This document shows positions 8,867-17,558 of a DNA stretch of 64,000 nucleotides, piece by piece. The position numbers were made by a program, and so were the translations under genes. The notes below the pieces were generated by a model, which saw only the letters and a program-made list of their open reading frames with translations, was not told the origin of the DNA and did no database searches. This DNA comes from Vibrio chagasii (lineage in GTDB: Bacteria; Pseudomonadota; Gammaproteobacteria; Enterobacterales; Vibrionaceae). Position 1 is the stretch's first letter. The number at the start of each line of letters is the position of its first letter. The stretch spans positions 2,396,089 through 2,460,088 of the forward strand of contig NZ_MSCI01000002.1 in the NCBI RefSeq assembly GCF_002954585.1. The letters are read 5' to 3'.

Positions 8867-9472
8867 ATGGACTCAATATCTAAGAGACCTAGAACTAGGC
8901 TTTCACCTTTAAAAAGAAAACTTCAGCTGATGGAAATCGCGCTTGAAGTATTCTCTCGTCGCGGCATTGGCCGTGGTGGTCACGCTGACATTGCAGATAT
9001 CGCTCAGGTATCAGTAGCAACAGTATTTAACTACTTCCCTACTCGTGAAGATCTGGTTGATGAAGTGCTAAATCATGTTGTCCGTCAATTCTCGAACTTC
9101 CTTTCAGACAATATCGATCTAGATATTCACGCAAAACAAAACCTACATAATATTGCGACTGAAATGGTGACGCTCGTGGCTCAAGACAGCCACTGGTTGA
9201 ACGTATGGTTCGAATGGAGCGCATCGACACGTGATGAAGTATGGCCACTGTTCGTAACGACAAACCGCACTAACCAAATGTTGGTACAAAACATGTTTAG
9301 TAAAGCGATTGAGCGCGGCGAAGTTTGTGACGATCACGATCCTAAGCATCTTGCGAATCTATTCCATGGCATCTGCTACTCGCTGTTCATTCAAGCGAAA
9401 CGTGTCGATACCAATGAAGAGTTGTCTACTCTAACTGACAGCTACTTGAACATGCTGTGTATCTATAAGTAG
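8867..9472 (+). CDS. Quorum-sensing master regulator, LuxR/HapR/SmcR/LitR family (TetR fold)
   Basis: This TetR-fold DNA-binding protein switches hundreds of genes at high cell density in vibrios (biofilm, proteases, competence, luminescence, depending on species). The 201 residues begin RPRTRLSPLKRKLQLMEIAL, and the helix-turn-helix covers about 40-65 (IADIAQVSVATVFNYFPTRE), the family's most conserved stretch. The C-terminal ligand/dimer domain is full length. The gene lies between hpt and lpd, the conserved position of luxR/hapR/smcR/opaR/litR. Which name applies depends on species, so none is given. AAGGA precedes the ATG, and a terminator follows the stop. Regulation by Qrr sRNAs is likely (see the preceding site). 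Confidence 0.95.
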   Translation: MDSISKRPRTRLSPLKRKLQLMEIALEVFSRRGIGRGGHADIADIAQVSVATVFNYFPTREDLVDEVLNHVVRQFSNFLSDNIDLDIHAKQNLHNIATEMVTLVAQDSHWLNVWFEWSASTRDEVWPLFVTTNRTNQMLVQNMFSKAIERGEVCDDHDPKHLANLFHGICYSLFIQAKRVDTNEELSTLTDSYLNMLCIYK

Positions 9473-9496
9473 ATTAGAGATTCAGTTAAAACTATT

Positions 9497-9528
9497 GAAA
9501 GGATTGGCGCTTGCGTCAATCCTTTTTT
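9497..9528 (+). terminator. Terminator of the LuxR/HapR-type gene
   Basis: AAAGGATTGGCG and CGTCAATCCTTT form a stem (one G-T pair) followed by TTTTT. Almost the same hairpin occurs after yacG at 25506-25536. Confidence 0.85.
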
Positions 9529-9555
9529 GTTACGAGCAGTAGCGGTAGGTTGAAA

Positions 9556-9597
9556 GAGATTCCCTACTCCTTCCTTCGTCAGTTTAGGGAATGACGG
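9556..9597 (+). repeat. 41-bp hairpin repeat, copy R1
   Basis: It starts GAGATTCCCTACTCC and ends TAGGGAATGACG. The arms TTCCCTA and TAGGGAA pair. It differs from copies R5 and R9 at one base, and begins 27 bases after the preceding terminator. Confidence 0.85.
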
Positions 9598-9652
9598 ATA
9601 TAAAGAACCTCTGCGCTTCACCGTCGAAGAAATAAATCACCTATTCAAGCCA

Positions 9653-9694
9653 GAGATTACCAACTCCCTCCTTCGTCAGTCTAGGGAGTGATGG
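9653..9694 (+). repeat. 41-bp hairpin repeat, degenerate copy R2
   Basis: It reads GAGATTACCAACTCCCTCC then CTAGGGAGTGATGG. The arms no longer pair fully. It sits at the head of the second 97-bp unit. Confidence 0.7.
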
Positions 9695-9749
9695 CTCTAA
9701 AGAGATCCTGAACTTCACCGTCGAAGAAATAAATCAGCTATTCAAGCCA

Positions 9750-9793
9750 GAGATTACCTCTTCTCTCCCTCACAAGTCTCGGGAATGGCGGGA
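9750..9793 (+). repeat. 41-bp hairpin repeat, degenerate copy R3
   Basis: It reads GAGATTACCTCTTCTCTCC then TCTCGGGAATGGCGG. This is the truncated third unit of the 97-bp array. Confidence 0.6.
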
Positions 9794-9856
9794 ATACTGA
9801 ACTTAAGCTCTCCCACATTCAAGAGTCACCAAAACACAAACTTCAGCATCTCACTC

Positions 9857-9897
9857 CGTCATCCTCAAGAGCGAGGGACGAGCGAGTTGGGGATCTC
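9857..9897 (-). repeat. 41-bp hairpin repeat, inverted copy R4
   Basis: Read on the minus strand it starts GAGATCCCCAACTCG and ends GAGGATGACG. It lies 33 bases beyond the lpd terminator, oriented away from lpd as R1 is from the regulator gene. Confidence 0.8.
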
Positions 9898-9930
9898 TTG
9901 TAGCAAAATAACTCACTTATAATGACGCAT

Positions 9931-9964
9931 AAAAAAGCCGCTAACGAATCAGCGGCTTTTAAAA
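9931..9964 (-). terminator. Terminator of lpd
   Basis: On the minus strand AAAAGCCGCTGATTCGTTAGCGGCTTTTTT forms a strong stem with a T-run, about 25 bases after the lpd stop. Confidence 0.9.
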
Positions 9965-9989
9965 ACATTAACGAGTGGCTAAAGGAGAA

Positions 9990-11420
9990 TTACTTCTTCT
10001 TTTTCACTGCTTTTTTGTTTGGAAGGTCAGTGATTGAACCTTCGAATACTTCCGCAGCAAGACCAACAGACTCGTGTAGAGTTGGGTGAGCGTGGATAGT
10101 AAGAGCGATATCTTCTGCGTCACAACCCATTTCGATTGCTAGGCCGATTTCACCAAGAAGCTCACCACCGTTAGTACCAACAACAGCACCACCGATTACG
10201 CGATGAGTATCTTTATCGAAGATCATCTTAGTCATACCATCTGCACAGTCAGAAGCGATTGCACGACCAGAAGCAGCCCAAGGGAAAGTCGCCACTTCGT
10301 AGTTTAGGCCTTCCGCTTTCGCTTCTTTCTCAGTCTTACCTACCCAAGCAACTTCTGGCTCAGTGTACGCAATTGATGGGATTACTTTAGGGTCGAAGTA
10401 GTGCTTCTTACCAGAGATAACTTCAGCAGCTACGTGACCTTCATGCACACCTTTGTGAGCAAGCATTGGTTGACCAACAACGTCACCGATCGCGTGGATG
10501 TGAGGAACGTTTGTACGCATTTGCTTATCAACGTTGATGAAGCCACGCTCGTCAACTTCAATACCTGCTTTTTCAGCATCGATAAGTGCACCGTTTGGAA
10601 CACGACCGATAGCAACAAGAACAGCATCGTAGCGCTCAGCTTCAGCTGGTGCTTTCTTGCCTTCCATTGAAACGTAGATACCGTCTTCTTTCGCTTCAAC
10701 TGCAGTTACTTTAGTCTCAAGCATTAGCTTGAACTTGTTCTTGATACGCTTAGTGAAGACTTTAACGATGTCTTTATCCGCAGCAGGGATAACTTGGTCG
10801 AACATCTCAACTACGTCTACTTTAGAACCTAGAGAGTGGTAAACCGTACCCATTTCAAGACCGATGATACCACCGCCCATGATAAGCAGTTTTTCAGGAA
10901 CTTCTTTCAGCTCAAGTGCATCCGTAGAATCCCAAATACGTGGGTCTTCATGTGGAATGAAAGGAAGTTTGATTGGGCGAGAACCCGCAGCGATGATTGC
11001 GTTATCGAAGTTAACTGTTGTTGCTTCGCCTTCGCCTTCAACTAGGATGCTGTTAGGACCAGTGAACTTACCGAAACCGTTAACAACTGTTACGTTACGC
11101 ATCTTAGCCATACCGCCAAGACCGCCAGTTAGTTGGTCTACTACTTTTTCTTTCCAGATACGGATCTTGCTGATGTCCGTTTGTGGCTCGCCGAATACAA
11201 CGCCGTGCTCTGCCATCGCTTTCGCTTCTTCGATTACTTTAGAAACGTGAAGAAGTGCTTTCGATGGAATACAACCAACGTTTAGACATACACCACCAAG
11301 AGTGCTGTAACGTTCAACTAGTACTGTTTCTAGACCTAAATCCGCACAACGGAATGCAGCTGAGTAACCAGCAGGACCTGAACCAAGTACAACAACTTGG
11401 GCTTTAATTTCTTTGCTCAT
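9990..11420 (-). CDS. lpdA: Dihydrolipoyl dehydrogenase (E3)
   Basis: This E3 flavoprotein reoxidises dihydrolipoyl groups of pyruvate and 2-oxoglutarate dehydrogenases and the glycine cleavage system, passing electrons to NAD+. The 476 residues hold the FAD motif GSGPAGYSAA (13-22), the redox pair Cys45/Cys50 in GGVCLNVGC, and the NAD motif GGGIIGLEMG. The dimer-interface His-Glu is in HAHPTLHES near 445. The C-terminus is lysine-rich (KKAVKKKK). It is separated from aceF by about 240 bases with a hairpin, so it has its own transcription unit in addition to any read-through from aceEF. Its 3' side faces the quorum-sensing regulator gene. Confidence 0.97.
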   Translation of the reverse strand: MSKEIKAQVVVLGSGPAGYSAAFRCADLGLETVLVERYSTLGGVCLNVGCIPSKALLHVSKVIEEAKAMAEHGVVFGEPQTDISKIRIWKEKVVDQLTGGLGGMAKMRNVTVVNGFGKFTGPNSILVEGEGEATTVNFDNAIIAAGSRPIKLPFIPHEDPRIWDSTDALELKEVPEKLLIMGGGIIGLEMGTVYHSLGSKVDVVEMFDQVIPAADKDIVKVFTKRIKNKFKLMLETKVTAVEAKEDGIYVSMEGKKAPAEAERYDAVLVAIGRVPNGALIDAEKAGIEVDERGFINVDKQMRTNVPHIHAIGDVVGQPMLAHKGVHEGHVAAEVISGKKHYFDPKVIPSIAYTEPEVAWVGKTEKEAKAEGLNYEVATFPWAASGRAIASDCADGMTKMIFDKDTHRVIGGAVVGTNGGELLGEIGLAIEMGCDAEDIALTIHAHPTLHESVGLAAEVFEGSITDLPNKKAVKKKK

Positions 11421-11661
11421 TGTGACCTCTTGTAGTCATTATCCCTAACAGGCTGAGTAGATGTTCTTAAAATTATTGGGCTTTCAAACAGCCAACATTT
11501 TACAGAGATGTTAACAGTGTGAAAGTAGCTTTAAGTTAGCCTGTGAGCTAGACAACACTTCCCTTTCGCTTTATGAGAAAAGCGGGAACTGTTCTCTAAA
11601 AATAGTCTTTATATAAAGAATTAAGGTGACCCGAAAGCCACCTTAATAATTACTTTCTCAA
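11421..11661. other. lpd promoter region
   Basis: This gap of 241 bases between aceF and lpd on the minus strand contains a hairpin at 11622-11644 and the presumed lpd promoter. No named operator is evident. Confidence 0.45.
11622..11645 (-). terminator. Possible weak terminator after aceF
   Basis: TTAAGGTGGC...GTCACCTTAA pairs on the minus strand and is followed by a broken T-rich stretch (TTCTTTAT). Some read-through into lpd is plausible. Confidence 0.5.
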
Positions 11662-13557
11662 TTACAGTACTAGACGACGGATGTCAGATAGTGCGCTGTT
11701 TAGGAAAGTAATGAAGCGTGCACCTTCAGCACCATCGATCACACGGTGGTCGTATGATAGAGATAGTGGAAGCTGAAGACGTGGCTGGAACTCTTTACCA
11801 TTCCAAACTGGCTTAATTTCAGACTTAGATACACCTAGGATACCTACTTCTGGAGCATTTACGATTGGCGTAAATGCAGTACCGCCGATGCCACCAAGGC
11901 TAGAGATTGTGAAACAACCGCCTTGCATGTCAGCTGCAGTTAGCTTACCAGCACGTGCCTTCTTAGACACAGCCATTAGCTCTTCAGATAGCTCGTAAAT
12001 GCCTTTCTTGTTCACGTCTTTGAATACAGGAACAACTAGACCGTTTGGAGTATCTACCGCGATACCTACGTTTACGTACTTCTTAAGAATGATGCTTTCG
12101 CCATCTTCAGAAAGAGAAGAGTTAAACGCTGGGAACGCTTCTAGCGCTTTAGCAACAGCTTTCATGATGAACACAAGAGGAGTGATCTTCATGCCAGTGT
12201 CTTTCTTAGCTTCGATTGCGTTCTGCTCTTTACGGAATGCTTCTAGCTCAGTGATGTCTGCGTTGTCCCACTGTGTAACGTGAGGGATCATTACCCAGTT
12301 ACGGTGTAGGTTTGCACCAGAGATCTTCTTGATCTTAGAAAGCTTCTGAACTTCAGTTTCTCCGAACTTGCTGAAGTCAACTTTTGGCCATGGTAGTAGA
12401 CCAAGAGCAGAGCCGTCACCGCCTTTGCCAGATGCCGCAGCACCAGACTCTAGACGCTTAAGTGCATCTTTAACGTAAGACTGAACGTCTTCTTTTAGTA
12501 CACGGCTCTTACGACCAGTACCTTTAACTTTCGCTAGGTTTACACCGAACTCACGAGCTAGACGACGAACAACCGGAGACGCGTGTGCGTACTCACCGTT
12601 TTCTTGGAAGTCGTCTGCAGCTGCAGGAGCTGCTGCCGCTGGAGCTTCAGCTTTAGGTGCAGGTGCCGCCGCTGGAGCTGCTGCTTGTGCAGGTGCTGCA
12701 ACAGGAGCTGGAGCTGCGCCTTCAACAACGAAAGTCATGATTAGAGAGCCAGTTGACACTTTGTCGCCAGCTGCAATCTTGATCTCTTTTACTGTACCAG
12801 CGAATGGTGCAGGAACTTCCATTGAAGCTTTGTCGCCTTCAACAGTAATTAGAGATTGCTCTTCTTCTACTGTATCGCCAACCGCTACCATTACTTCAGT
12901 AACTTCTACTTCGTCACCGCCGATATCTGGAACGTTTACTTCTTTTTCAGCTGATGCTGCTGGAGCCGCTGCAACTGGTGCTGCCGCCGTTGGAGCAGGA
13001 GCTGCTGCAGGTGCAGAGCCAGCTACTTCAAATACCATTACTAGAGAGCCAGTAGAAACTGAGTCACCAGAAGCGATCTTGATCTCTTTAACTGTACCAG
13101 CGAATGGTGCAGGAACTTCCATTGAAGCCTTGTCACCTTCAACAGTTAGAAGAGATTGCTCTTCTTCTACTGCATCACCGATAGCAACCATGATCTCAGT
13201 AACTTCTACTTCGTCGCCACCGATATCTGGAACGTGAACTTCTTTAAGCTCTGCCGCTGCTGCCGCTACAGGAGCAGCTACTGGAGCTGCCTCTGCTGCT
13301 GGAGCAGGCGCAGCTTCAGCTGCACCCTCGGCTTCGAAAATCATGATTAGAGAACCAGTAGAAACTGAATCGCCTTCAGCTACTTTGATTTCTTTAACGA
13401 TACCTGCTTGAGACGCTGGAACTTCCATAGAAGCTTTGTCGCCTTCAACAGTGATTAGAGACTGTTCTTCTTCAACCTTGTCGCCAACGCTTACAAGAAT
13501 CTCAGTAACTTCAACCTCATCCGCACCGATGTCAGGTACATTAATTTCGATTGCCAT
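11662..13557 (-). CDS. aceF: Pyruvate dehydrogenase E2 (dihydrolipoamide acetyltransferase), three lipoyl domains
   Basis: AceF is the core of the pyruvate dehydrogenase complex. Its swinging lipoyl arms carry acetyl groups from AceE to CoA. The 631 residues contain three tandem lipoyl domains, each with the lipoylation motif GDKASMEVPA (first Lys at 41, the others about 100 residues apart). Ala/Pro-rich linkers separate them. A peripheral E1/E3-binding domain starts near 322 (HASPVVRRLAREFGV). The catalytic domain contains SYDHRVIDGA near the C-terminus. The DNA of lipoyl domains 2 and 3 is nearly identical over a stretch exactly 300 bases apart. It follows aceE after 30 bases, and the two form one operon controlled by PdhR. 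Confidence 0.97.
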   Translation of the reverse strand: MAIEINVPDIGADEVEVTEILVSVGDKVEEEQSLITVEGDKASMEVPASQAGIVKEIKVAEGDSVSTGSLIMIFEAEGAAEAAPAPAAEAAPVAAPVAAAAAELKEVHVPDIGGDEVEVTEIMVAIGDAVEEEQSLLTVEGDKASMEVPAPFAGTVKEIKIASGDSVSTGSLVMVFEVAGSAPAAAPAPTAAAPVAAAPAASAEKEVNVPDIGGDEVEVTEVMVAVGDTVEEEQSLITVEGDKASMEVPAPFAGTVKEIKIAAGDKVSTGSLIMTFVVEGAAPAPVAAPAQAAAPAAAPAPKAEAPAAAAPAAADDFQENGEYAHASPVVRRLAREFGVNLAKVKGTGRKSRVLKEDVQSYVKDALKRLESGAAASGKGGDGSALGLLPWPKVDFSKFGETEVQKLSKIKKISGANLHRNWVMIPHVTQWDNADITELEAFRKEQNAIEAKKDTGMKITPLVFIMKAVAKALEAFPAFNSSLSEDGESIILKKYVNVGIAVDTPNGLVVPVFKDVNKKGIYELSEELMAVSKKARAGKLTAADMQGGCFTISSLGGIGGTAFTPIVNAPEVGILGVSKSEIKPVWNGKEFQPRLQLPLSLSYDHRVIDGAEGARFITFLNSALSDIRRLVL

Positions 13558-13587
13558 TGCTTATTTACCTTCTAGTTAAGCGCTTTA

Positions 13588-16251
13588 TTAAGCGTATTGT
13601 GGGTTTGTTTTTTCAGTGTCGATATCAAATTTAGCAATTGCTTCAACAACTACAGATTTCTCGATATCACCACGTTTAGCCAGTTCAGTTAGGGCAGCAA
13701 CTACTACGTAGCCTGCGTTAACTTCGAAGTGACGACGTAGGTTTTCACGGCTGTCAGAACGGCCGTAACCATCAGTACCAAGTACTTTGTAAGACTCAGA
13801 AGGCATGAACGCACGAACTTGCTCAGAGTAGTTCTTCATGTAGTCAGTCGCTGCGATTGCTGGCTCAGTACCCATTACTTGTGCAATGTAAGGTACTTTC
13901 GCTTCTGCTTCTGGGTGAAGCATGTTGTAACGCTCTGCGTCTTGACCGTCACGAGTTAGCTCGTTGAACGATGTTACAGAGAATACGTCAGATGCGATGC
14001 CGTACTCTTCGCTTAGGATAGTCGCGGCTTTACGTACTTCGTTCATGATAGTACCAGAGCCCATTAACTGAACTTTAGACTTGTCACCTGCGTAAGACTC
14101 AAGCTTGTAGATACCCTTACGGATGCCTTCTTCAGCGCCTTCTGGCATTGCTGGCATTGCGTAGTTTTCGTTCATTACAGTTAGGTAGTAGAACACGTTC
14201 TCTTGGTTCTCACCGTACATGCGACGGATACCGTCTTGCATGATTACTGCAACTTCGTAAGCGAATGTTGGGTCGTAAGAGATACAGTTAGGAACCGTGT
14301 TCGCCATGATGTGTGAGTGACCATCTTCGTGCTGTAGACCTTCACCGTTTAGCGTTGTACGACCAGCAGTAGCACCTAATAGGAAACCACGAGCTTGTTG
14401 GTCACCAGCCATCCACGCCATATCGCCTACACGTTGGAAACCAAACATTGAGTAGTAGATGTAGAACGGGATCATTGGTAGATCGTTCGTGCTGTATGAT
14501 GTTGCAGCTGCAACCCAAGAAGCCATTGAGCCTAGCTCGTTGATACCTTCTTGTAGAACCTGACCTGACGTAGCTTCTTTGTAGTAAGAAACGATGTCGC
14601 GATCTTGAGGTGTGTAGTTCTGACCGTGCGGGTTGTAAATACCGATCTGACGGAATAGACCTTCCATACCGAACGTACGAGCTTCGTCACAGATGATAGG
14701 AACGATGTTCTTACCAATGTTCTTGTTCTTAAGCAGGATGTTTAGCGTACGTACGTAAGCCATTGTTGTAGAGATGTCACGCTTCTGTTCAGTTAGTAGC
14801 GGAGTGAACTCTTCTAGCTCAGGTGTTTTGAATTCTTGAGTGAACTTAGGTAGACGCTGTGGCGTGTAACCTTTTAGTTCTTTACGACGAGCGTGTAGGT
14901 ATTCGTACTCCGCTGTACCTTCTTCAAGTTTCAGGTATGGAAGTTCTTTTACTGCTTCGTCAGTTAGGATGTCTTGAAGACCTAGACGATCACGTAGGTG
15001 TAGTACGTGAGTCATGTCCATCTTCTTAACTTGGTGCGCGATGTTCTTGCCTTCAGCCGCTTCACCCATGCCGTAACCTTTAACAGTCTTCGCTAGGATT
15101 ACTGTTGGACGACCTTTAGTTTCTGCTGCGTTCTTGTAAGCTGCGTAAAGCTTAGAAGACTCATGACCACCGCGCTTAAGTGCGAAGATTTCATCGTCAG
15201 TCATGTCTGCAACTAGTGCAGCCGTTTCTGGGTACTTACCGAAGAAGTGCTCACGTACGTATGCACCGTCTTTAGATTTAAATGTTTGGTAATCACCATC
15301 TACAGTTTCGTTCATCAGCTGTAGAAGCTTGCCTGTTGTATCTTTAGCAAGTAGTGCATCCCAGTTGCTACCCCAGATAACTTTAACAACGTTCCAACCA
15401 GCGCCTTTGAATAGACCTTCTAGCTCTTGGATGATGCTACCGTTACCCATTACAGGGCCGTCTAGACGCTGCAGGTTACAGTTGATTAGGAATGTTAGGT
15501 TGTCTAGTTTTTCACGCGCAGCGAAAGACAGTGAACCACGTGATTCCGGCTCATCCATCTCACCGTCACCTAGGAATGCGTATACACGCTGTGCAGATGT
15601 GTCTTTTAGACCACGACCGTCTAGGTACTTAAGGAAACGTGCTTGGTAGATCGCAGAAATTGGACCAAGACCCATAGATACTGTTGGGAACTGCCAGAAC
15701 TCAGGCATCAGTTTAGGGTGTGGGTATGACGGGATACCTTTACCATCCACTTCTTGACGGAAGTTATCTAGCTGTTCTTCAGTTAGACGACCTTCAACGA
15801 ATGCACGAGCGTAGATACCCGGTGAGATGTGACCTTGGTAGTAAACTAGATCGCCACCGTCCGTCTCGTTTGGAGCTCGGAAGAAGTGGTTGAAACAAAC
15901 TTCGTAGAACGCCGCTGCTGACTGGTAAGAAGCCATGTGACCACCTAGGTCTAGGTCTTTCTTAGAAGCACGCAATACGATCATGATTGCGTTCCAGCGA
16001 ATAATCGAACGAATACGACGTTCAAGAGTTACATCACCTGGGTATGCTGGCTCTTGTGCTGCCGGAATCGTGTTGATGTAGTTAGTGTTGATACCAGTTG
16101 GCATATCAACGCCATCTAGACGTGCTTTCTCTAGAACTGTTTCTAGTAGGAACTGTGCACGTTCTACACCTTCTTCACGTACTACTGACTCAAGAGCTTC
16201 TAACCAATCTTGAGTTTCCAGTGCGTCTACGTCATGCTTCATGTCAGACAT
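13588..16251 (-). CDS. aceE: Pyruvate dehydrogenase E1 component
   Basis: This thiamine-diphosphate enzyme decarboxylates pyruvate and acetylates the lipoyl arms of AceF. The 887 residues match the homodimeric gammaproteobacterial E1 in length. The ThDP motif GDGEMDEPES...NLTFLINCNLQ is present near 230-262. Other E1 landmarks are RQIGIY, TAGRTTLNGEGLQHEDGHS and GTDGYGRSD. The gene begins with MSDMKHDVDALETQDWLEAL, and AAAAGGA lies about eight bases before the ATG. It sits 62 bases downstream of pdhR, in the order pdhR-aceE-aceF as in E. coli. Confidence 0.98.
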   Translation of the reverse strand: MSDMKHDVDALETQDWLEALESVVREEGVERAQFLLETVLEKARLDGVDMPTGINTNYINTIPAAQEPAYPGDVTLERRIRSIIRWNAIMIVLRASKKDLDLGGHMASYQSAAAFYEVCFNHFFRAPNETDGGDLVYYQGHISPGIYARAFVEGRLTEEQLDNFRQEVDGKGIPSYPHPKLMPEFWQFPTVSMGLGPISAIYQARFLKYLDGRGLKDTSAQRVYAFLGDGEMDEPESRGSLSFAAREKLDNLTFLINCNLQRLDGPVMGNGSIIQELEGLFKGAGWNVVKVIWGSNWDALLAKDTTGKLLQLMNETVDGDYQTFKSKDGAYVREHFFGKYPETAALVADMTDDEIFALKRGGHESSKLYAAYKNAAETKGRPTVILAKTVKGYGMGEAAEGKNIAHQVKKMDMTHVLHLRDRLGLQDILTDEAVKELPYLKLEEGTAEYEYLHARRKELKGYTPQRLPKFTQEFKTPELEEFTPLLTEQKRDISTTMAYVRTLNILLKNKNIGKNIVPIICDEARTFGMEGLFRQIGIYNPHGQNYTPQDRDIVSYYKEATSGQVLQEGINELGSMASWVAAATSYSTNDLPMIPFYIYYSMFGFQRVGDMAWMAGDQQARGFLLGATAGRTTLNGEGLQHEDGHSHIMANTVPNCISYDPTFAYEVAVIMQDGIRRMYGENQENVFYYLTVMNENYAMPAMPEGAEEGIRKGIYKLESYAGDKSKVQLMGSGTIMNEVRKAATILSEEYGIASDVFSVTSFNELTRDGQDAERYNMLHPEAEAKVPYIAQVMGTEPAIAATDYMKNYSEQVRAFMPSESYKVLGTDGYGRSDSRENLRRHFEVNAGYVVVAALTELAKRGDIEKSVVVEAIAKFDIDTEKTNPQYA

Positions 16252-16313
16252 GGCGATCTATCCTTTTTGTTAGTTGGATTCTACTAAACACGTAAAAAGC
16301 CGAAGTATTACGG

Positions 16314-17075
16314 CTATTTACCCTGTTGAATTCGACGCAGGGAGCGTTCGCGGCGCGATTCTTCCTTCGTCAAATCCAGCAATGTTTCTTCGATGTAAGC
16401 TAAATGAGAGTGTGACATTTCACGCGCCTTCTCAGGTTGGCCAGAAACGATCGCATCTACGATATTAGCTCGATGTATACTCACTTTCTCCACAACGTCT
16501 TTACGACGATGCAACAGCTTTAAATTTTCTAAGACGTTTTGTTCGAGTAACGGAGCCAAGCTACGAACAATGTGCAATAACACCACATTGTGCGCTGCCT
16601 CTGTTAAAGCAATAAGAAAAGCCATCACCGCTGCAGATTCGGCTTCAATATCACCCTTTTCTTGCGCGCCGTGAATTTTTTCTTGGCAGGCTTGAATACG
16701 AGCAAAGTCTTCATCAGTGCCACGCAATGCCGCGAAGTAAGCCGAAATCCCTTCCATCGCATGACGCGATTCCAACAAGTCTAGTTGGGTTTCAGAATGG
16801 GATGACAACAAATTAAGCAAAGGATCTGAAAAGCTTTTCCAGATATTTTCGCTAACAAACGTACCTCCACCTTGACGGCGAGTAAGCAAGCGTTTTGCTT
16901 CTAAACGTTGTATCGCTTCTCGGATTGAAGGACGAGACACATCGAACTGTTTCGCCAGTTCGCGCTCAGGCGGCAACTGCTGCCCTGGAGCCAGTGTTCC
17001 TTCCACAATCAACCTTTCTAACTCTTGTTCGATGACATCGGAGAGTTTTGGCTGACGAATCCTTTGATAAGCCAT
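16314..17075 (-). CDS. pdhR: Pyruvate-responsive GntR-type repressor PdhR
   Basis: PdhR represses pdhR-aceEF and respiratory genes; pyruvate releases it. The 253 residues carry an N-terminal winged helix (about 10-75, with QLPPERELAKQFDVSRPSIREAIQRLEAKRLL). An FCD-type helical effector domain follows, and the tail SRRERSLRRI is as in E. coli. The frame extends 15 codons upstream, but that extension would place coding sequence over the PdhR operator at 17106-17122, and the ATG used here matches the known N-terminus MAYxxIRQPKLSDVIEQ. Autoregulation through the two boxes upstream is expected. Confidence 0.95.
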   Translation of the reverse strand: MAYQRIRQPKLSDVIEQELERLIVEGTLAPGQQLPPERELAKQFDVSRPSIREAIQRLEAKRLLTRRQGGGTFVSENIWKSFSDPLLNLLSSHSETQLDLLESRHAMEGISAYFAALRGTDEDFARIQACQEKIHGAQEKGDIEAESAAVMAFLIALTEAAHNVVLLHIVRSLAPLLEQNVLENLKLLHRRKDVVEKVSIHRANIVDAIVSGQPEKAREMSHSHLAYIEETLLDLTKEESRRERSLRRIQQGK

Positions 17076-17105
17076 AGTTTGTTGTTCTTCTTTTTCTTCG
17101 CTGAC

Positions 17106-17122
17106 AATTGGTAATACCAATT
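17106..17122. promoter_or_regulatory. PdhR box, perfect palindrome
   Basis: AATTGGTAATACCAATT is a perfect palindrome (read outward from its central base) and matches the E. coli PdhR operator ATTGGTnnnACCAAT. It lies 31 bases before the pdhR start and should mediate pyruvate-responsive autorepression of pdhR-aceEF. Confidence 0.85.
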
Positions 17123-17558
17123 TTAAGTTGGGCAGAAATTAACATAATTAAAACGCCACTGTCCAGCGTAAAATTGACCTGCATCATAGAACGCAGTGTG
17201 AATTAACCACGATTTAACAAATGAAATTTAAAACAGCAACCAAATTGGTCTTACCATTTACAGCGCTAATACTTTTGGGGAGTATTCGTGCTAGAAAGTT
17301 TCAGGATAAAAATGAATTGTTTCAGAAAGATTAGCCTAAGTCGGTCAAAAATCGAACCAAGTGCACATTTGGGAGGGAAATTCTGTTCACAAGCTTTAAT
17401 ATCTAGGTGTTTGATAAGCTCGTCACACTCTCGATTTATTGACGGACACCCGCCAACCACTTTCTTTACATTGCAACAACAAAAATTCACAAGTGATTAT
17501 GCTAAGAGTTGATTAAGCAAGGCTCTGTAATTGGCAGAGCCATGAAGAATAGTAGGAA
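17123..17558. other. Intergenic region upstream of pdhR and downstream of ampD
   Basis: About 435 bases. It holds the second PdhR-like box at 17243-17259 and the pdhR promoter. A GGCTCTG/CAGAGCC hairpin lies near 17521-17541, after ampD. Between 17280 and 17515 I see no supported gene, although two short open frames cross it. Confidence 0.55.
17243..17259. promoter_or_regulatory. Second PdhR-like box
   Basis: AATTGGTCTTACCATTT keeps both half sites (TTGGT and ACCA) of the PdhR consensus with the same three-base gap. It is 137 bases upstream of the perfect box. DNA looping or control of a second promoter is possible. Confidence 0.6.

Larger units (their letters stand above)
9556..9749 (+). 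repeat. 97-bp tandem duplication, two full units
   Basis: Units 9556-9652 and 9653-9749 are both exactly 97 bases and mostly identical. They share CTTCACCGTCGAAGAAATAA and end CTATTCAAGCCA. Each starts with a copy of the 41-bp hairpin repeat. A third partial unit (9750 to about 9793) diverges after its repeat core. Confidence 0.85.
9529..9930. other. Repeat-rich non-coding gap between two convergent genes
   Basis: About 400 bases contain four copies of a 41-bp hairpin repeat (three forward, one inverted), partly inside a 97-bp tandem duplication. No open frame here looks like a gene. Confidence 0.8.

Noticed and set aside
9556..9793. CRISPR array from evenly spaced repeats
   Set aside because: Units are 97 bases with diverged cores, the sequence between repeats is itself repeated and so is not made of unique spacers, and no cas genes are present. 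It is a tandem duplication.
12737..13237. A 166-residue frame on the opposite strand of aceF
   Set aside because: It mirrors the Ala/Pro/Glu-rich lipoyl repeats, is fully contained in aceF, and has no independent evidence.
17266..17490. A cysteine-containing 74-residue frame on the minus strand between pdhR and ampD
   Set aside because: It needs a GTG start without a Shine-Dalgarno, shows no family or signal, and lies within a regulatory gap. Codon evidence is too weak.
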